Numbered from the stretch's first letter, positions 1 through 6,669 are shown. The stretch is DNA of 10,286 bases from Opitutia bacterium (GCA_025363025.1 JANYEO010000074.1:1-10286), one strand, 5' to 3'. Program-made: numbers and translations. Notes: generated from the sequence alone by a model not told the origin.

Positions 1-363
1 GGCAAAAACAAAATCATGAGCTGTAACAGGGTCTCCATTGGACCATCTTGCATTATCTCTTAAAAAGAACGTATAGGTTAAGCCATCTGGGGCGATATCC
101 CAACCCTTAGCCACCCCAGGAAGGGGTTGAAAAGTCGCAGGGTCTAGCCACACAAGCCCTTCAAAAAGGGCTCGCATAATATCATTTTCGGGTAGTCCAA
201 GCGTTTTGTGTGGGTCGAGGGATTGAGGTTCGGACCCATTTCCAACAAGTAAGACACTGGCTTTTGCGGCATGATCAGCCGGTTTTTCTCCTTTATGGCA
301 GGCTGTTAAAAGCGTGATAATCGTTAGTAGTAGTAGATAAAAATGATTGGAGTATTGTACCAT
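1..363 (-). CDS. OppA-type (SBP family 5) lipoprotein, N-terminal part
   Basis: This is the first 121 codons of an extracytoplasmic solute-binding protein of the peptide/nickel (SBP_bac_5) family, cut by the left edge of the window. The ATG at 363 opens a signal peptide with a leucine-rich core (residues 9-19) and a lipobox L-T-A-C ending at Cys22, so the mature protein should be lipid-anchored, facing the periplasm. Family marks follow: the region around LFEGLVWLDP, then LPGVAKGWDIAPDGLTYTF, then LRDNARWSNGDPVTAHDF. This is the usual N-terminal lobe that docks with an ABC permease after binding a peptide. It starts 16 bases after the stop of a paralogue and is probably cotranscribed with it. 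No Shine-Dalgarno sequence precedes the ATG; the upstream bases are T- and C-rich. The ligand cannot be read from this part. The family call is secure, the substrate is not. Confidence 0.88.
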   Translation of the reverse strand, partial: MVQYSNHFYLLLLTIITLLTACHKGEKPADHAAKASVLLVGNGSEPQSLDPHKTLGLPENDIMRALFEGLVWLDPATFQPLPGVAKGWDIAPDGLTYTFFLRDNARWSNGDPVTAHDFVFA

Positions 364-379
364 AGGGGAAAATAAAAGC

Positions 380-2032
380 TTAATTAGGCTCAAAATAGAT
401 GTTTTTATAAGGGATAAAGGCGGCTCCTTGTATTTTCCAGCCTTTAACATACGGCTTTTGCAAGTAGATAACCGGTTGATAGGCGAGCGGGATGATGGGG
501 GCCGCCTCCATCAAGCGGGTCTCTGCTTGTTGAAAATAATGTTCCCGTTTTTTAAGATCTTTTTCAGCAAAGCCTTGGGCCAGTAGGTTATCAAAATGGG
601 TATCCGTCCAACCAGTAGGGTTGGCTGGGCAATTACTTGCAAAAAAGCCGAGGATGACGCCTGCATCTGCACATTCAACTCTCCATACTAGGCGCCCTAG
701 ATCGAAGTTTCCGGTGATAATGTTGTAGAAATTTGTTTTCGCATCGGATTGCTCTATGCGGACATTAAGGCCGAGGTTGTTTTTCCACATGGCTTGGAGC
801 GCTTCCGCTATGGGTCCATAAGGAGTGCTCGCACTGTACATGAGGGTTATAGGTGGGGCTCCTTCTCCGTTAGGGTAGCCGGCTTTTGCTATGAGGGCTT
901 GTGCTTTGGGGATATCAAAAGGAAGTAATCCTTCAGGAGTTTGATAATCAGGGATCCAGGAAGGGACGAAGCCTAAAGCCGGTGCGCGTTTGTCAGGGAA
1001 GAGGCCTGTCAAGGCTTTACGGTCAAGGGCTAGGTTGAGGGCTTGGCGGATTTCCAGTTTATCGAGTGGGGGCTTCCGAGTGTTAATTAAAAAAAGCTCT
1101 GTTGCTGAATGGTCGTAGTGTAGGTGGAGTACTTCAGGCTCATGGGCTTGGTAATACGGCAAACGGTGGGGGGGGAGACCGTAAGTTAAGTGCAGTTGGT
1201 TATTTTGAAAGGCTTTTTCTTCAGTCCGCGCATCTGCAATGGGGTAGAAGATAATGCCATTTAAATGCACGTTTGCTTGGTCCCAATAATAGGGGTTTTT
1301 TTCTAAAGTGAGATGGCTTCCGAGGACCCATTCTTTCATCCGAAAAGGCCCGCTTGAGAGGACGTGTTGGGGGGAGTCCCAATGATTGCGTCGATCTCCA
1401 GCAGAGCCTAGGCCAAGGATTACTTTTTGAGGAATAGGCACAAAAGCCGTATAAGCCATAAGCCTTAAAAAGTGCTGAGCGGGTTGAGTGAGCTTAATTT
1501 CCAGTGTATGGTCGTTTAATGCTTTTACGCCTACTTGATTGAAATTCGTTAATAGGCCTTGGTTAAAAGCTTCGGCTCCTTCGACGATAAAAGCAAAGTA
1601 GCTAACAGCGGCCCCTAGATTGGGCGATAAGAGGTGCTCGAAGGCAAACGCGCAGTCTTCCGCAGTTAAAGGCTCTCCGTTGGACCATTTTGCATTTTTT
1701 CTTAAGTAAAAAGTATAGGTCGTCTCATCTGCAGATACCGTCCAGTGTTCTGCCAAAGCCGGTAGGGTTTCAAGATTGGGCCCAATCCCGACCAAGGGCT
1801 CAAAAAGAGCCATTTGCACGCGGCGTTCGCTCGCATGAAAGGCTAATTGTGGATCAAGCCGCGAACATTCCGTGGCATTCCCTAAAAGCAATATGCCCTC
1901 GGCCCTTGCTTTATCAGCAGGAGACGGGGCGTCTTTGCACCCCATTAATGAGAAAAGCAAGAGGCTTGTCCCTAACACTAGGCTTAACGAGAATCCTGCT
2001 GAAGATTTTTTAGTAGAATAAATTGCGATCAA
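380..2032 (-). CDS. OppA-type peptide-binding lipoprotein (SBP family 5)
   Basis: A complete solute-binding protein of the OppA/DppA type, about 550 residues, normal for the family. It would capture oligopeptides (or another family-5 ligand) in the periplasm for an ABC importer. The signal peptide has KK at 8-9, a hydrophobic core, and a lipobox L-M-G-C ending at Cys32, predicting a lipoprotein. Typical family blocks are seen: LFEPLVGIGPNLETLPALAEHW near residues 76-97 and YTFYLRKNAKWSNGEPLTAEDCAFAF near 106-131. The C-terminal half keeps the RQALNLALDRKAL helix and a late PIIPLAYQP block. The start is a TTG lying inside the last codons of comM (23-base overlap), which suggests translational coupling. 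An AGGAG precedes it by only two bases, so the exact start is uncertain. A paralogue follows directly, with no permease or ATPase gene visible. Peptide is the most likely ligand, by family only. Confidence 0.9.
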   Translation of the reverse strand: MIAIYSTKKSSAGFSLSLVLGTSLLLFSLMGCKDAPSPADKARAEGILLLGNATECSRLDPQLAFHASERRVQMALFEPLVGIGPNLETLPALAEHWTVSADETTYTFYLRKNAKWSNGEPLTAEDCAFAFEHLLSPNLGAAVSYFAFIVEGAEAFNQGLLTNFNQVGVKALNDHTLEIKLTQPAQHFLRLMAYTAFVPIPQKVILGLGSAGDRRNHWDSPQHVLSSGPFRMKEWVLGSHLTLEKNPYYWDQANVHLNGIIFYPIADARTEEKAFQNNQLHLTYGLPPHRLPYYQAHEPEVLHLHYDHSATELFLINTRKPPLDKLEIRQALNLALDRKALTGLFPDKRAPALGFVPSWIPDYQTPEGLLPFDIPKAQALIAKAGYPNGEGAPPITLMYSASTPYGPIAEALQAMWKNNLGLNVRIEQSDAKTNFYNIITGNFDLGRLVWRVECADAGVILGFFASNCPANPTGWTDTHFDNLLAQGFAEKDLKKREHYFQQAETRLMEAAPIIPLAYQPVIYLQKPYVKGWKIQGAAFIPYKNIYFEPN

Positions 2033-3548
2033 GGCTCCTATATTGAATGGCTTCTAGTAAGTGAGGGGTTTCTATACGTTCGGTATTGGCTAAATCCGCA
2101 ATCGTCCGTGCAACTTTGAGGATACGGTCGTAGGCACGGGCAGATAAAGCCAGCTCTTCCATTGCGCGTTCCAGGAGGTTGCCTTGCGCGGCTTCTAGGC
2201 TGCAGTGTTCGCGGATGTGCCGGTGGTTCATCCGTGCATTGCAGTTAATGGAACTGCTTAAGAAACGATTTTTTTGCCGCTGCCTGGCACAAGCAATACG
2301 TTCCCGCAGAGTTGCGGAGGATTCTCCCGGAGCCGCACTTCTTAACTCTGGAATGGAGAGCGCAGGGGCTTCTATGTGAAGGTCTATGCGGTCAAGCAGA
2401 GGGCCACTAATGCGGGCTCTATAGCGTTGGATGACGGTTGGGCCACAGCGGCACTCATGCTTTGGGTCTCCCAAGTACCCACAGGGGCAAGGGTTCATGG
2501 CTGCAACAAGCATAACCGCACAGGGGAAGGTTACCTTGCCCATACTGCGGGAAATAGAGGCTTCACCCTCTTCAAGGGGCTGCCGCAGTACTTCTAGCGC
2601 TGTTCGTTTAAATTCAGGCAACTCATCTAAAAAGAGAACGCCATTATGGGCTAAGGAAATTTCGCCAGGCCCGGGAGGGTTACCGCCACCTAGGAGGCCG
2701 ACATCGCTAATCGTATGATGGGGGGAGCGAAACGGGCGCTGAAAGGCGCGATTTTCGTTCGAAAGGGTAATCCCTGCTGCAGAATGAATGCGGAGTACTT
2801 CGAGGAATTCATCCAGCGATGGCTCGGGCATGATGGTGGGTACCCGTTTTGCAATCATGGATTTGCCAGATCCTGGGGGCCCAATCATTAACAAATTGTG
2901 GCCGCCTGCAACGGCGACTTCAACCGCTCGGCGTACCGCGTGTTGGCCTTTTACTTCGGAGAAATCGATACGCAGGTCCTGCGGTGGGGGCTTGCGAAAA
3001 GCGCTTTGGGCACTATCGATCGGTTCAATTGTAATAGCGCCGCTTAAAAAACGACAAGCTTCGTCAAGGGATGTGATCGGGTAAACGGGTACGCCTTCTA
3101 ATAGCGCAGCTTCTTCAGCAGATGCCTGGGGGAGGAGCACGCCTTTTTTCCCTGTGCTACGGGCAAGTACAGCTAAGGCTAAAGCTCCCTTAACGGGCCT
3201 TGTACGTCCAGAGAGGCCGAGTTCCCCTGCGATTAAGTAATCATCCAGGTGCTCTGTGTGTAATTGCCCTGTGGCCGCTAAAATACCGAGAGCAATAGGT
3301 AAGTCGTAGAGAGAGCCTTCTTTCCTTAGGCTTCCTGGGGCTAGGTTAATGGTCGTGCGCGTCTGCGGCATTTTAAAGCCGCTAGAGGTTAAGGCAGAAG
3401 CAACTCGGTCCTGAGACTCTTTGACGGCAGTATCCGGGAGGCCTACGAGGACAAGCCGTGGCTCGCCCGCTTCCCCGGTACTCACTTCGACTTGGATGCT
3501 TTGGGCATCAATGCCAATAAGGGCACCAGAGGAGATAGTCGCGAGCAT
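2010..3548 (-). CDS. comM: YifB/ComM family Mg-chelatase-like AAA+ ATPase
   Basis: A full-length (512 residues) member of the ComM/YifB family. ComM is a hexameric AAA+ helicase that promotes branch migration during integration of DNA taken up by natural transformation; many non-competent bacteria also keep it. The N-terminal ChlI-like domain (about residues 18-140) carries VGLPDTAVKES and the INLAPGSLRKEG block. The AAA+ module follows: Walker A GPPGSGKS at 223-230, RPFRSPHHT near 271-279, Walker B VLFLDE at 304-309, and the family signature AAMNPCPCGYLGDP near 349-362 with further Cys at 366 and 368. The C-terminal helical domain (about 405-510) includes LSARAYDRILKVARTIADL. The ATG at 3548 fits the usual family N-terminus, although it has no Shine-Dalgarno sequence. 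It follows efp by 66 bases with no visible terminator between, and its end overlaps the OppA-type gene. Whether the organism is competent cannot be told from this window. Confidence 0.95.
   Translation of the reverse strand: MLATISSGALIGIDAQSIQVEVSTGEAGEPRLVLVGLPDTAVKESQDRVASALTSSGFKMPQTRTTINLAPGSLRKEGSLYDLPIALGILAATGQLHTEHLDDYLIAGELGLSGRTRPVKGALALAVLARSTGKKGVLLPQASAEEAALLEGVPVYPITSLDEACRFLSGAITIEPIDSAQSAFRKPPPQDLRIDFSEVKGQHAVRRAVEVAVAGGHNLLMIGPPGSGKSMIAKRVPTIMPEPSLDEFLEVLRIHSAAGITLSNENRAFQRPFRSPHHTISDVGLLGGGNPPGPGEISLAHNGVLFLDELPEFKRTALEVLRQPLEEGEASISRSMGKVTFPCAVMLVAAMNPCPCGYLGDPKHECRCGPTVIQRYRARISGPLLDRIDLHIEAPALSIPELRSAAPGESSATLRERIACARQRQKNRFLSSSINCNARMNHRHIREHCSLEAAQGNLLERAMEELALSARAYDRILKVARTIADLANTERIETPHLLEAIQYRSLDRNLFY
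2035..2039 (-). promoter_or_regulatory. AGGAG ribosome-binding site of the OppA-type gene
   Basis: AGGAG reads on the minus strand within the last codons of comM. It sits two bases before the TTG taken as the start and five bases before the next codon, ATC. The two-base spacing is unusually short, so this site leaves the start codon of the lipoprotein gene open rather than deciding it. Confidence 0.45.
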
Positions 3549-3578
3549 ACTGGGGAGGAGAGTACAAAGCCCTATTTT

Positions 3579-3584
3579 ATTATA
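3579..3584 (-). promoter_or_regulatory. Candidate -10 box upstream of comM
   Basis: A perfect TATAAT lies on the minus strand in the 66-base gap between efp and comM, 30 bases before the comM ATG. At the expected 17-base spacing I see no recognisable -35 hexamer (TACCTT), so this may be a weak promoter or chance. It would let comM and the two lipoprotein genes be expressed apart from efp. Confidence 0.3.
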
Positions 3585-3614
3585 GAACCTAAAGAAAGAT
3601 TAAGGTAGAGAAGC

Positions 3615-4172
3615 TTAAGCGCGGCTAATGTAAGAGCCGTCAGCCGTACTTACTTTGATCTTGTCGCCAATTTTTACAAAAGCCGGTACTTTTACTTCTA
3701 TACCCGTATCGGTTTTCGCCACTTTTAATACATTGGTTGCCGTATCGCCTCTTACGACTTCAGGTGCCTCTACTACCAAGAGTTCTACCGAGCCAGGGAA
3801 GGAGATTTGGACAGGCTTACCATTTACAGAGCGAATGTCGTAGATAATGTTGCTTACGAGATAGCCTTTATTTTCTCCAATAACATCTGCAGGGATAACG
3901 ACATCTTCGAAGGACGTAGGGTTCATAAAATGGCAACCTACTTCATCTTCATAAGAGAATTCGAGCTTACTGTTGTCTGTCTCGCAAAAAGTAATGACTT
4001 CTGCGGACATAAATTTGACAACCGTAGAAGCATTATTGTGCAAGTTACGCATAGTGGCTTGCACAAACCCCCGGCCCCGTCCATTAGCGCGGTGGACAAC
4101 CTCCAACACGACGTGAGGAGAGCTTTGATAATCGATTACTGAACCTTTGCGTAGATCGTTCGGCGTAGCCAT
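3615..4172 (-). CDS. efp: Translation elongation factor P
   Basis: EF-P, 185 residues, the normal length. It binds between the ribosomal P and E sites and relieves stalling at polyproline stretches. Its three domains are visible: the N-terminal KOW-like domain (about 1-63), the central OB domain (about 66-125, with VVIPADVIGENKGYLV) and the C-terminal OB domain ending in VPAFVKIGDKIKVSTADGSY. The loop that inserts toward the peptidyl-transferase centre reads HRANGRGRGF at 27-36. Register from Gly10 and Pro19 places Arg32 where E. coli has the beta-lysylated Lys34, and at the same number as the rhamnosylated Arg32 of the Pseudomonas EarP type. The flanking GRGRGF differs from what I recall of the EarP-type loop, so the modification state is open. 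No EpmA, EpmB or EarP gene is in the window. The ATG at 4172 lacks a Shine-Dalgarno sequence. The gene lies between an inverted-repeat element and comM. Confidence 0.96.
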   Translation of the reverse strand: MATPNDLRKGSVIDYQSSPHVVLEVVHRANGRGRGFVQATMRNLHNNASTVVKFMSAEVITFCETDNSKLEFSYEDEVGCHFMNPTSFEDVVIPADVIGENKGYLVSNIIYDIRSVNGKPVQISFPGSVELLVVEAPEVVRGDTATNVLKVAKTDTGIEVKVPAFVKIGDKIKVSTADGSYISRA

Positions 4173-4211
4173 AATTTTACTGATTTAAAAAGTGTTTTTG
4201 AGAGCTCGCGG

Positions 4212-4241
4212 ATAATGAAGGGGGAAGTAGCTACAAATCAA
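4212..4241 (-). promoter_or_regulatory. Candidate efp promoter
   Basis: TTGATT (4241 to 4236) and CATTAT (4217 to 4212) lie 18 bases apart on the minus strand, each matching the sigma-70 consensus at four of six positions. They sit between the inverted-repeat element and the efp start and would give a leader of about 35 bases. The match is modest, and the site is offered because efp otherwise has no visible promoter. Confidence 0.25.
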
Positions 4242-4251
4242 CTCTCAAAAT

Positions 4252-4412
4252 GAGATCGATTGCAGAATGCCTTTCTTTTGAGTTTTTGCTCGGTTGTCGC
4301 TCCTCGATTGCCTTAACACACTCGTCTCTTCGTCCTACAAATTCCTCAAAATCAAAGCATTCTGCATGCGGTCTTCAAATTCAATATTTTGTTTAAAAGC
4401 TCCATTGTGCAG
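4252..4412. repeat. Inverted-repeat element, copy 1 (between xseA and efp)
   Basis: An inverted-repeat element filling most of the 257-base gap between the xseA stop and the efp start. The outer arms are 4261-4282 and 4345-4366, pairing at 19 of 22 positions with a perfect outer ten (tgcagaatgc / gcattctgca). A central segment of about 62 bases is a weaker hairpin around 4304-4323. Core positions 4266-4380 match 6423-6536 at about 100 of 115 positions, in the same orientation. A further block at 4390-4412 matches 6574-6596 at 20 of 23. It is not an intrinsic terminator, since no T-run follows on either side. On the minus strand it is open in one frame for 47 codons (4374-4234) without an ATG. 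It contains no transposase, so it looks like a miniature dispersed palindromic element moved in trans, or a REP/RPE-like repeat. I do not recognise a named family. Confidence 0.85.
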
Positions 4413-4429
4413 TGGCCTTATCTTCAGTT

Positions 4430-5779
4430 TTATTCAACTACGAGTTTTCTTTTTCCATCGGCAAAATGGCCAGTTAAGGGTTCATTGTTTTGTAATGGGG
4501 CTTGGTGTGTAACTACGTGGCCGTTTGCATTGGTTAAATAAACAAACCCACGCGCGAGTAAATGATCCAAGCGTGTATGCGAAAGCCTTGTTTTTAAATG
4601 AGACAGCGTTTTTTCAGCGGCTTCAATTTTCAGGCGGCTTTGTTGCTGAAAGCGTTCTCTCAGGGTATTTAAATGGCGTGTTTGTAATATTATGTGCGCT
4701 TCAGGGCTACGCATATCCAAGCGTTGTTTGGCTTCGCGTAAATGGTTTTTGGCCTGCAGTACGGTGGCTTTAAAAACAGTTTTAAGACGGCTTTGGAGGT
4801 CGTCGAGTCTCAGGGCTGCATTTTCTAAGCGGTGGAGGGGGTGCAGGCGTTTAATTTGCTCTTGAAAGAGGGCGAGGGTATGGGCTTTGGTGGCCAGCGT
4901 GTTTTTGATGTGGGCTAAAAAATGATGGCTGGCCCAAGTGTAACGTTCGCCAAGAGATTCGCTTTGGTTAGCTATCCAAACGGCAGCGGCAGATGGGGTC
5001 TCCGCTCTTAAGTCCGCCACAAAGTCTGATAAAGTAAAATCAATTTCATGCCCAATGGCTGAAAGTGTTGGGATGGGTGAATGGGCAAGGGCTCGCACGA
5101 CCATTTCTTCATTAAAGCACCATAAATCTTCTAAAGACCCACCCCCTCGGGTAACGACGAGTAAATCTAATTCCTTAAAAGTAGAAGCCTTGCGGATTTG
5201 TGCTACAATTTCCACCATTGCCCCCGTGCCTTGTACTTTGGAGGGGAATAAGATAATGGTCCCTTTCCAGTGGCGGCGCTCGAGTATTTTAACGAAGTCG
5301 TGAAGCGCGGCTCCCGTAGGGGAGGTGATAATGCCAATAGTTTTAGGGAAGGCCGGTAAGGGTTTTTTGCGTGCCGGGTCAAAGAGGCCTTCGGTTTGCA
5401 ACTTTTGCTTGAGGCGTTCAAACTCCAGGCCTAGGCGACCCTGGCCTTCTTCGAGGAGGCAGCGGGCAATCAGTTGATAGGTGCCGCGGGGTTCATAGAG
5501 GCTAATTTCTCCGTAAATAATAAGCTGCATCCCTTCTCGCAGGCGTACACTTTGCTGTAAGGCAATGCCTTTAAATAAAACAACTGGTAATTGGCTTTCT
5601 GCGTCTTTGAGGGTAAAATAATAGTGGCCACTGGCTTGTTGGCGTAGGTTAGAGACTTCCCCCCGTATCCAGCTGGGTGGCACGGTCCCTTCCAGCAGGG
5701 CTTTTAAGCGTAACGTATAATTCCCGACACTCAGTATGGTGTCAGGGGTTACTCCCCACAGGCTGTTTGTTTCTATCAT
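4430..5779 (-). CDS. xseA: Exodeoxyribonuclease VII large subunit
   Basis: XseA, 449 residues, full length. With several copies of the small subunit XseB it forms exonuclease VII, which degrades single-stranded DNA from both ends to short acid-soluble oligonucleotides in repair. The N-terminal OB-fold (about 15-110) shows IRGEVSNLRQQASGHYYFTL. The catalytic Exonuc_VII_L domain begins near 135 with PKTIGIITSPTGAALHD and contains the family core VTRGGGSLEDLWCFNEE at 209-225, then AIGHEIDFTLSDFVADLRAETPS at 241-263. The later part (about 275-405) is rich in Leu, Lys, Gln and His, fitting the long helical coiled-coil arm that carries XseB. The end, with GFVYLTNANGHVV and a final DGK segment, is normal. 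The ATG at 5779 lies within the last 38 bases of the upstream membrane-protein gene, so translation is probably coupled. xseB is not in this window. Confidence 0.96.
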   Translation of the reverse strand: MIETNSLWGVTPDTILSVGNYTLRLKALLEGTVPPSWIRGEVSNLRQQASGHYYFTLKDAESQLPVVLFKGIALQQSVRLREGMQLIIYGEISLYEPRGTYQLIARCLLEEGQGRLGLEFERLKQKLQTEGLFDPARKKPLPAFPKTIGIITSPTGAALHDFVKILERRHWKGTIILFPSKVQGTGAMVEIVAQIRKASTFKELDLLVVTRGGGSLEDLWCFNEEMVVRALAHSPIPTLSAIGHEIDFTLSDFVADLRAETPSAAAVWIANQSESLGERYTWASHHFLAHIKNTLATKAHTLALFQEQIKRLHPLHRLENAALRLDDLQSRLKTVFKATVLQAKNHLREAKQRLDMRSPEAHIILQTRHLNTLRERFQQQSRLKIEAAEKTLSHLKTRLSHTRLDHLLARGFVYLTNANGHVVTHQAPLQNNEPLTGHFADGKRKLVVE

Positions 5780-6422
5780 AGCATTTTTTGATAAAATGAG
5801 GCACTAAGGCCACTAGTACAATCAAAGAAAGCCCTATTATGGCCTCTCCATAGTGACCTTCTCCCGCAGAGCCTGCAGATAGGGAGAAAACCGTGAGGTG
5901 TACACATTCAATCGGCCAAGAAATCATTAAAAAAGGCTTTAAGGGTACGCCACCTAGGGCTAAGAGGTAACTTTGCAGAAAAATAGGCGGGCCTGGCGTG
6001 GCGCGTACGAGCAGGGTCATTCGCCAGGTTTCTTGCTCATTTACTTGCCAGAGTTTATGGCCTGTTTTTTGGATGAGGTAAAGGAGCCATGGCCGCAAGT
6101 AGTGTTGGCAAAGCCCAAATACAATCAGAAGATTTAAGAGTAGTGCAGGGGCCCCTAGGTAAAAGGCCATGGGGAAGCCATATAATAGCCCGCCTAGTAC
6201 ATACAGCGGGGTAACGGGCATTCCTATAAGCGGCAAGAGGGCTAGGGTTAAAATATACAAAACGGGGTGCGCTTGGGTAAGGTTTTCAAATTCGCTTAAA
6301 ACGTGCTGGGCCCACACCGTTGCTTGTCCATGGCTCCAGTGGCTGATCGCGGCACCTAGGAGGATGACGCTAATAATTAGTAGGGCATATAATCCTAAAC
6401 GTGCTTTTGGAGACCGCTGCAT
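5742..6422 (-). CDS. TVP38/TMEM64 (DedA/VTT-fold) membrane protein
   Basis: A 226-residue inner-membrane protein of the SNARE-associated/VTT (DedA-like) family, whose members are linked to lipid flipping and membrane homeostasis. The start is taken at the ATG at 6422: its N-terminus is MQRSPKARLG, followed by a membrane helix (about 10-27), which fits the positive-inside rule, and AGAAAGG lies four bases upstream. The VTT-like core covers about 55-195: LALLPLIGMPVTPLYVLGGLLYG at 60-82, a helix near 90-105, then LLVRATPGPPIFLQSYLLALGG at 137-158, the usual re-entrant block with its conserved Arg and Pro. A last helix lies near 192-212. An in-frame GTG at 6485 would add 21 residues, all encoded by the inverted-repeat element; I judge it less likely. 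The first codons after the ATG also lie in that element. The gene overlaps xseA by 38 bases. Family is clear, substrate unknown. Confidence 0.85.
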   Translation of the reverse strand: MQRSPKARLGLYALLIISVILLGAAISHWSHGQATVWAQHVLSEFENLTQAHPVLYILTLALLPLIGMPVTPLYVLGGLLYGFPMAFYLGAPALLLNLLIVFGLCQHYLRPWLLYLIQKTGHKLWQVNEQETWRMTLLVRATPGPPIFLQSYLLALGGVPLKPFLMISWPIECVHLTVFSLSAGSAGEGHYGEAIIGLSLIVLVALVPHFIKKCYDRNKQPVGSNP

Positions 6423-6596
6423 AATACCTTTCTTTTGAGTTTTTGGTCGGTTATCGATCCTCGAGTGCCTTAGCACACTCGTCACTCCGTCCTACAAATT
6501 CCTCAAAATTAAGGCATTCTGCAGCGGTCTCTAAATAATCAATTGGGGTTAAAAATTGCAATACTAAGTGTTGTGTTTAAAAACTTCATTATGCAG
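6410..6596. repeat. Inverted-repeat element, copy 2, overlapping the TVP38 start
   Basis: The second copy of the element at 4252-4412, in the same orientation. Arms 6410-6439 and 6502-6531 are complementary at 26 of 30 positions. Inside, 6462-6467 (cgagtg) and 6476-6481 (cactcg) form a perfect six-base stem with an eight-base loop, so the whole can fold as a nested hairpin. Compared with copy 1 it has about 38 extra bases between the arms and the outlying block at 6574-6596, and one base fewer after the right arm. The left arm contains the Shine-Dalgarno sequence, start codon and first codons of the TVP38 gene. No target-site duplication is evident by eye. The element lies directly after the porin terminator. 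Confidence 0.85.
6427..6433 (-). promoter_or_regulatory. Ribosome-binding site of the TVP38 gene, inside the repeat
   Basis: AGAAAGG reads on the minus strand four bases before the ATG at 6422, the best Shine-Dalgarno-like site with ordinary spacing in the window. It lies in an arm of the second inverted-repeat element, and the same seven bases occur at the same place in the first copy (4277 to 4271), so it came with the repeat. It decides in favour of 6422 as start, although the GTG at 6485 has an AGGA at similar spacing. Confidence 0.6.
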
Positions 6597-6601
6597 TCGT
6601 G

Positions 6602-6641
6602 TAAAACAACAAGGCCGTGTGCTCTTTTAAAGCACACGGCC
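6602..6641 (-). terminator. Intrinsic terminator of the porin gene
   Basis: On the minus strand an 11-base perfect stem, GGCCGTGTGCT (6641-6631) and AGCACACGGCC (6623-6613), encloses a seven-base loop and is followed by TTGTTGTTTTA. It starts 28 bases after the porin stop codon. A T-rich stretch on the plus-strand side is weaker. It insulates the TVP38-xseA genes from the porin transcript. Confidence 0.9.
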
Positions 6642-6669
6642 CAGTTATTTTAATTAAGTTAAGGTCAGT

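Noticed and set aside
1168..1175. Run of eight G in the OppA-type gene as a phase-variation tract
   Set aside because: It encodes a Pro-Pro step within an intact frame. Eight is short for a contingency tract and nothing else suggests phase variation.
1690..2718. Plus-strand open frames of 66-107 codons across the OppA-type and comM genes
   Set aside because: They are antisense shadows of well-supported minus-strand genes and show no recognisable domain or start signal.
4252..4376. First repeat element as an intrinsic terminator of xseA
   Set aside because: Stem is long and interrupted with a large loop, and no T-run follows on the minus strand.
4294..4512. Plus-strand 72-codon open frame running through the first repeat element into the xseA end
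   Set aside because: It starts in the repeat, ends opposite xseA and has no family resemblance; its openness follows from the repeat sequence.
6422..6485. GTG at 6485 as the true start of the TVP38 protein
   Set aside because: It would add a polar, repeat-encoded peptide of 21 residues before a normal N-terminus; the ATG at 6422 has its own site. Not excluded.
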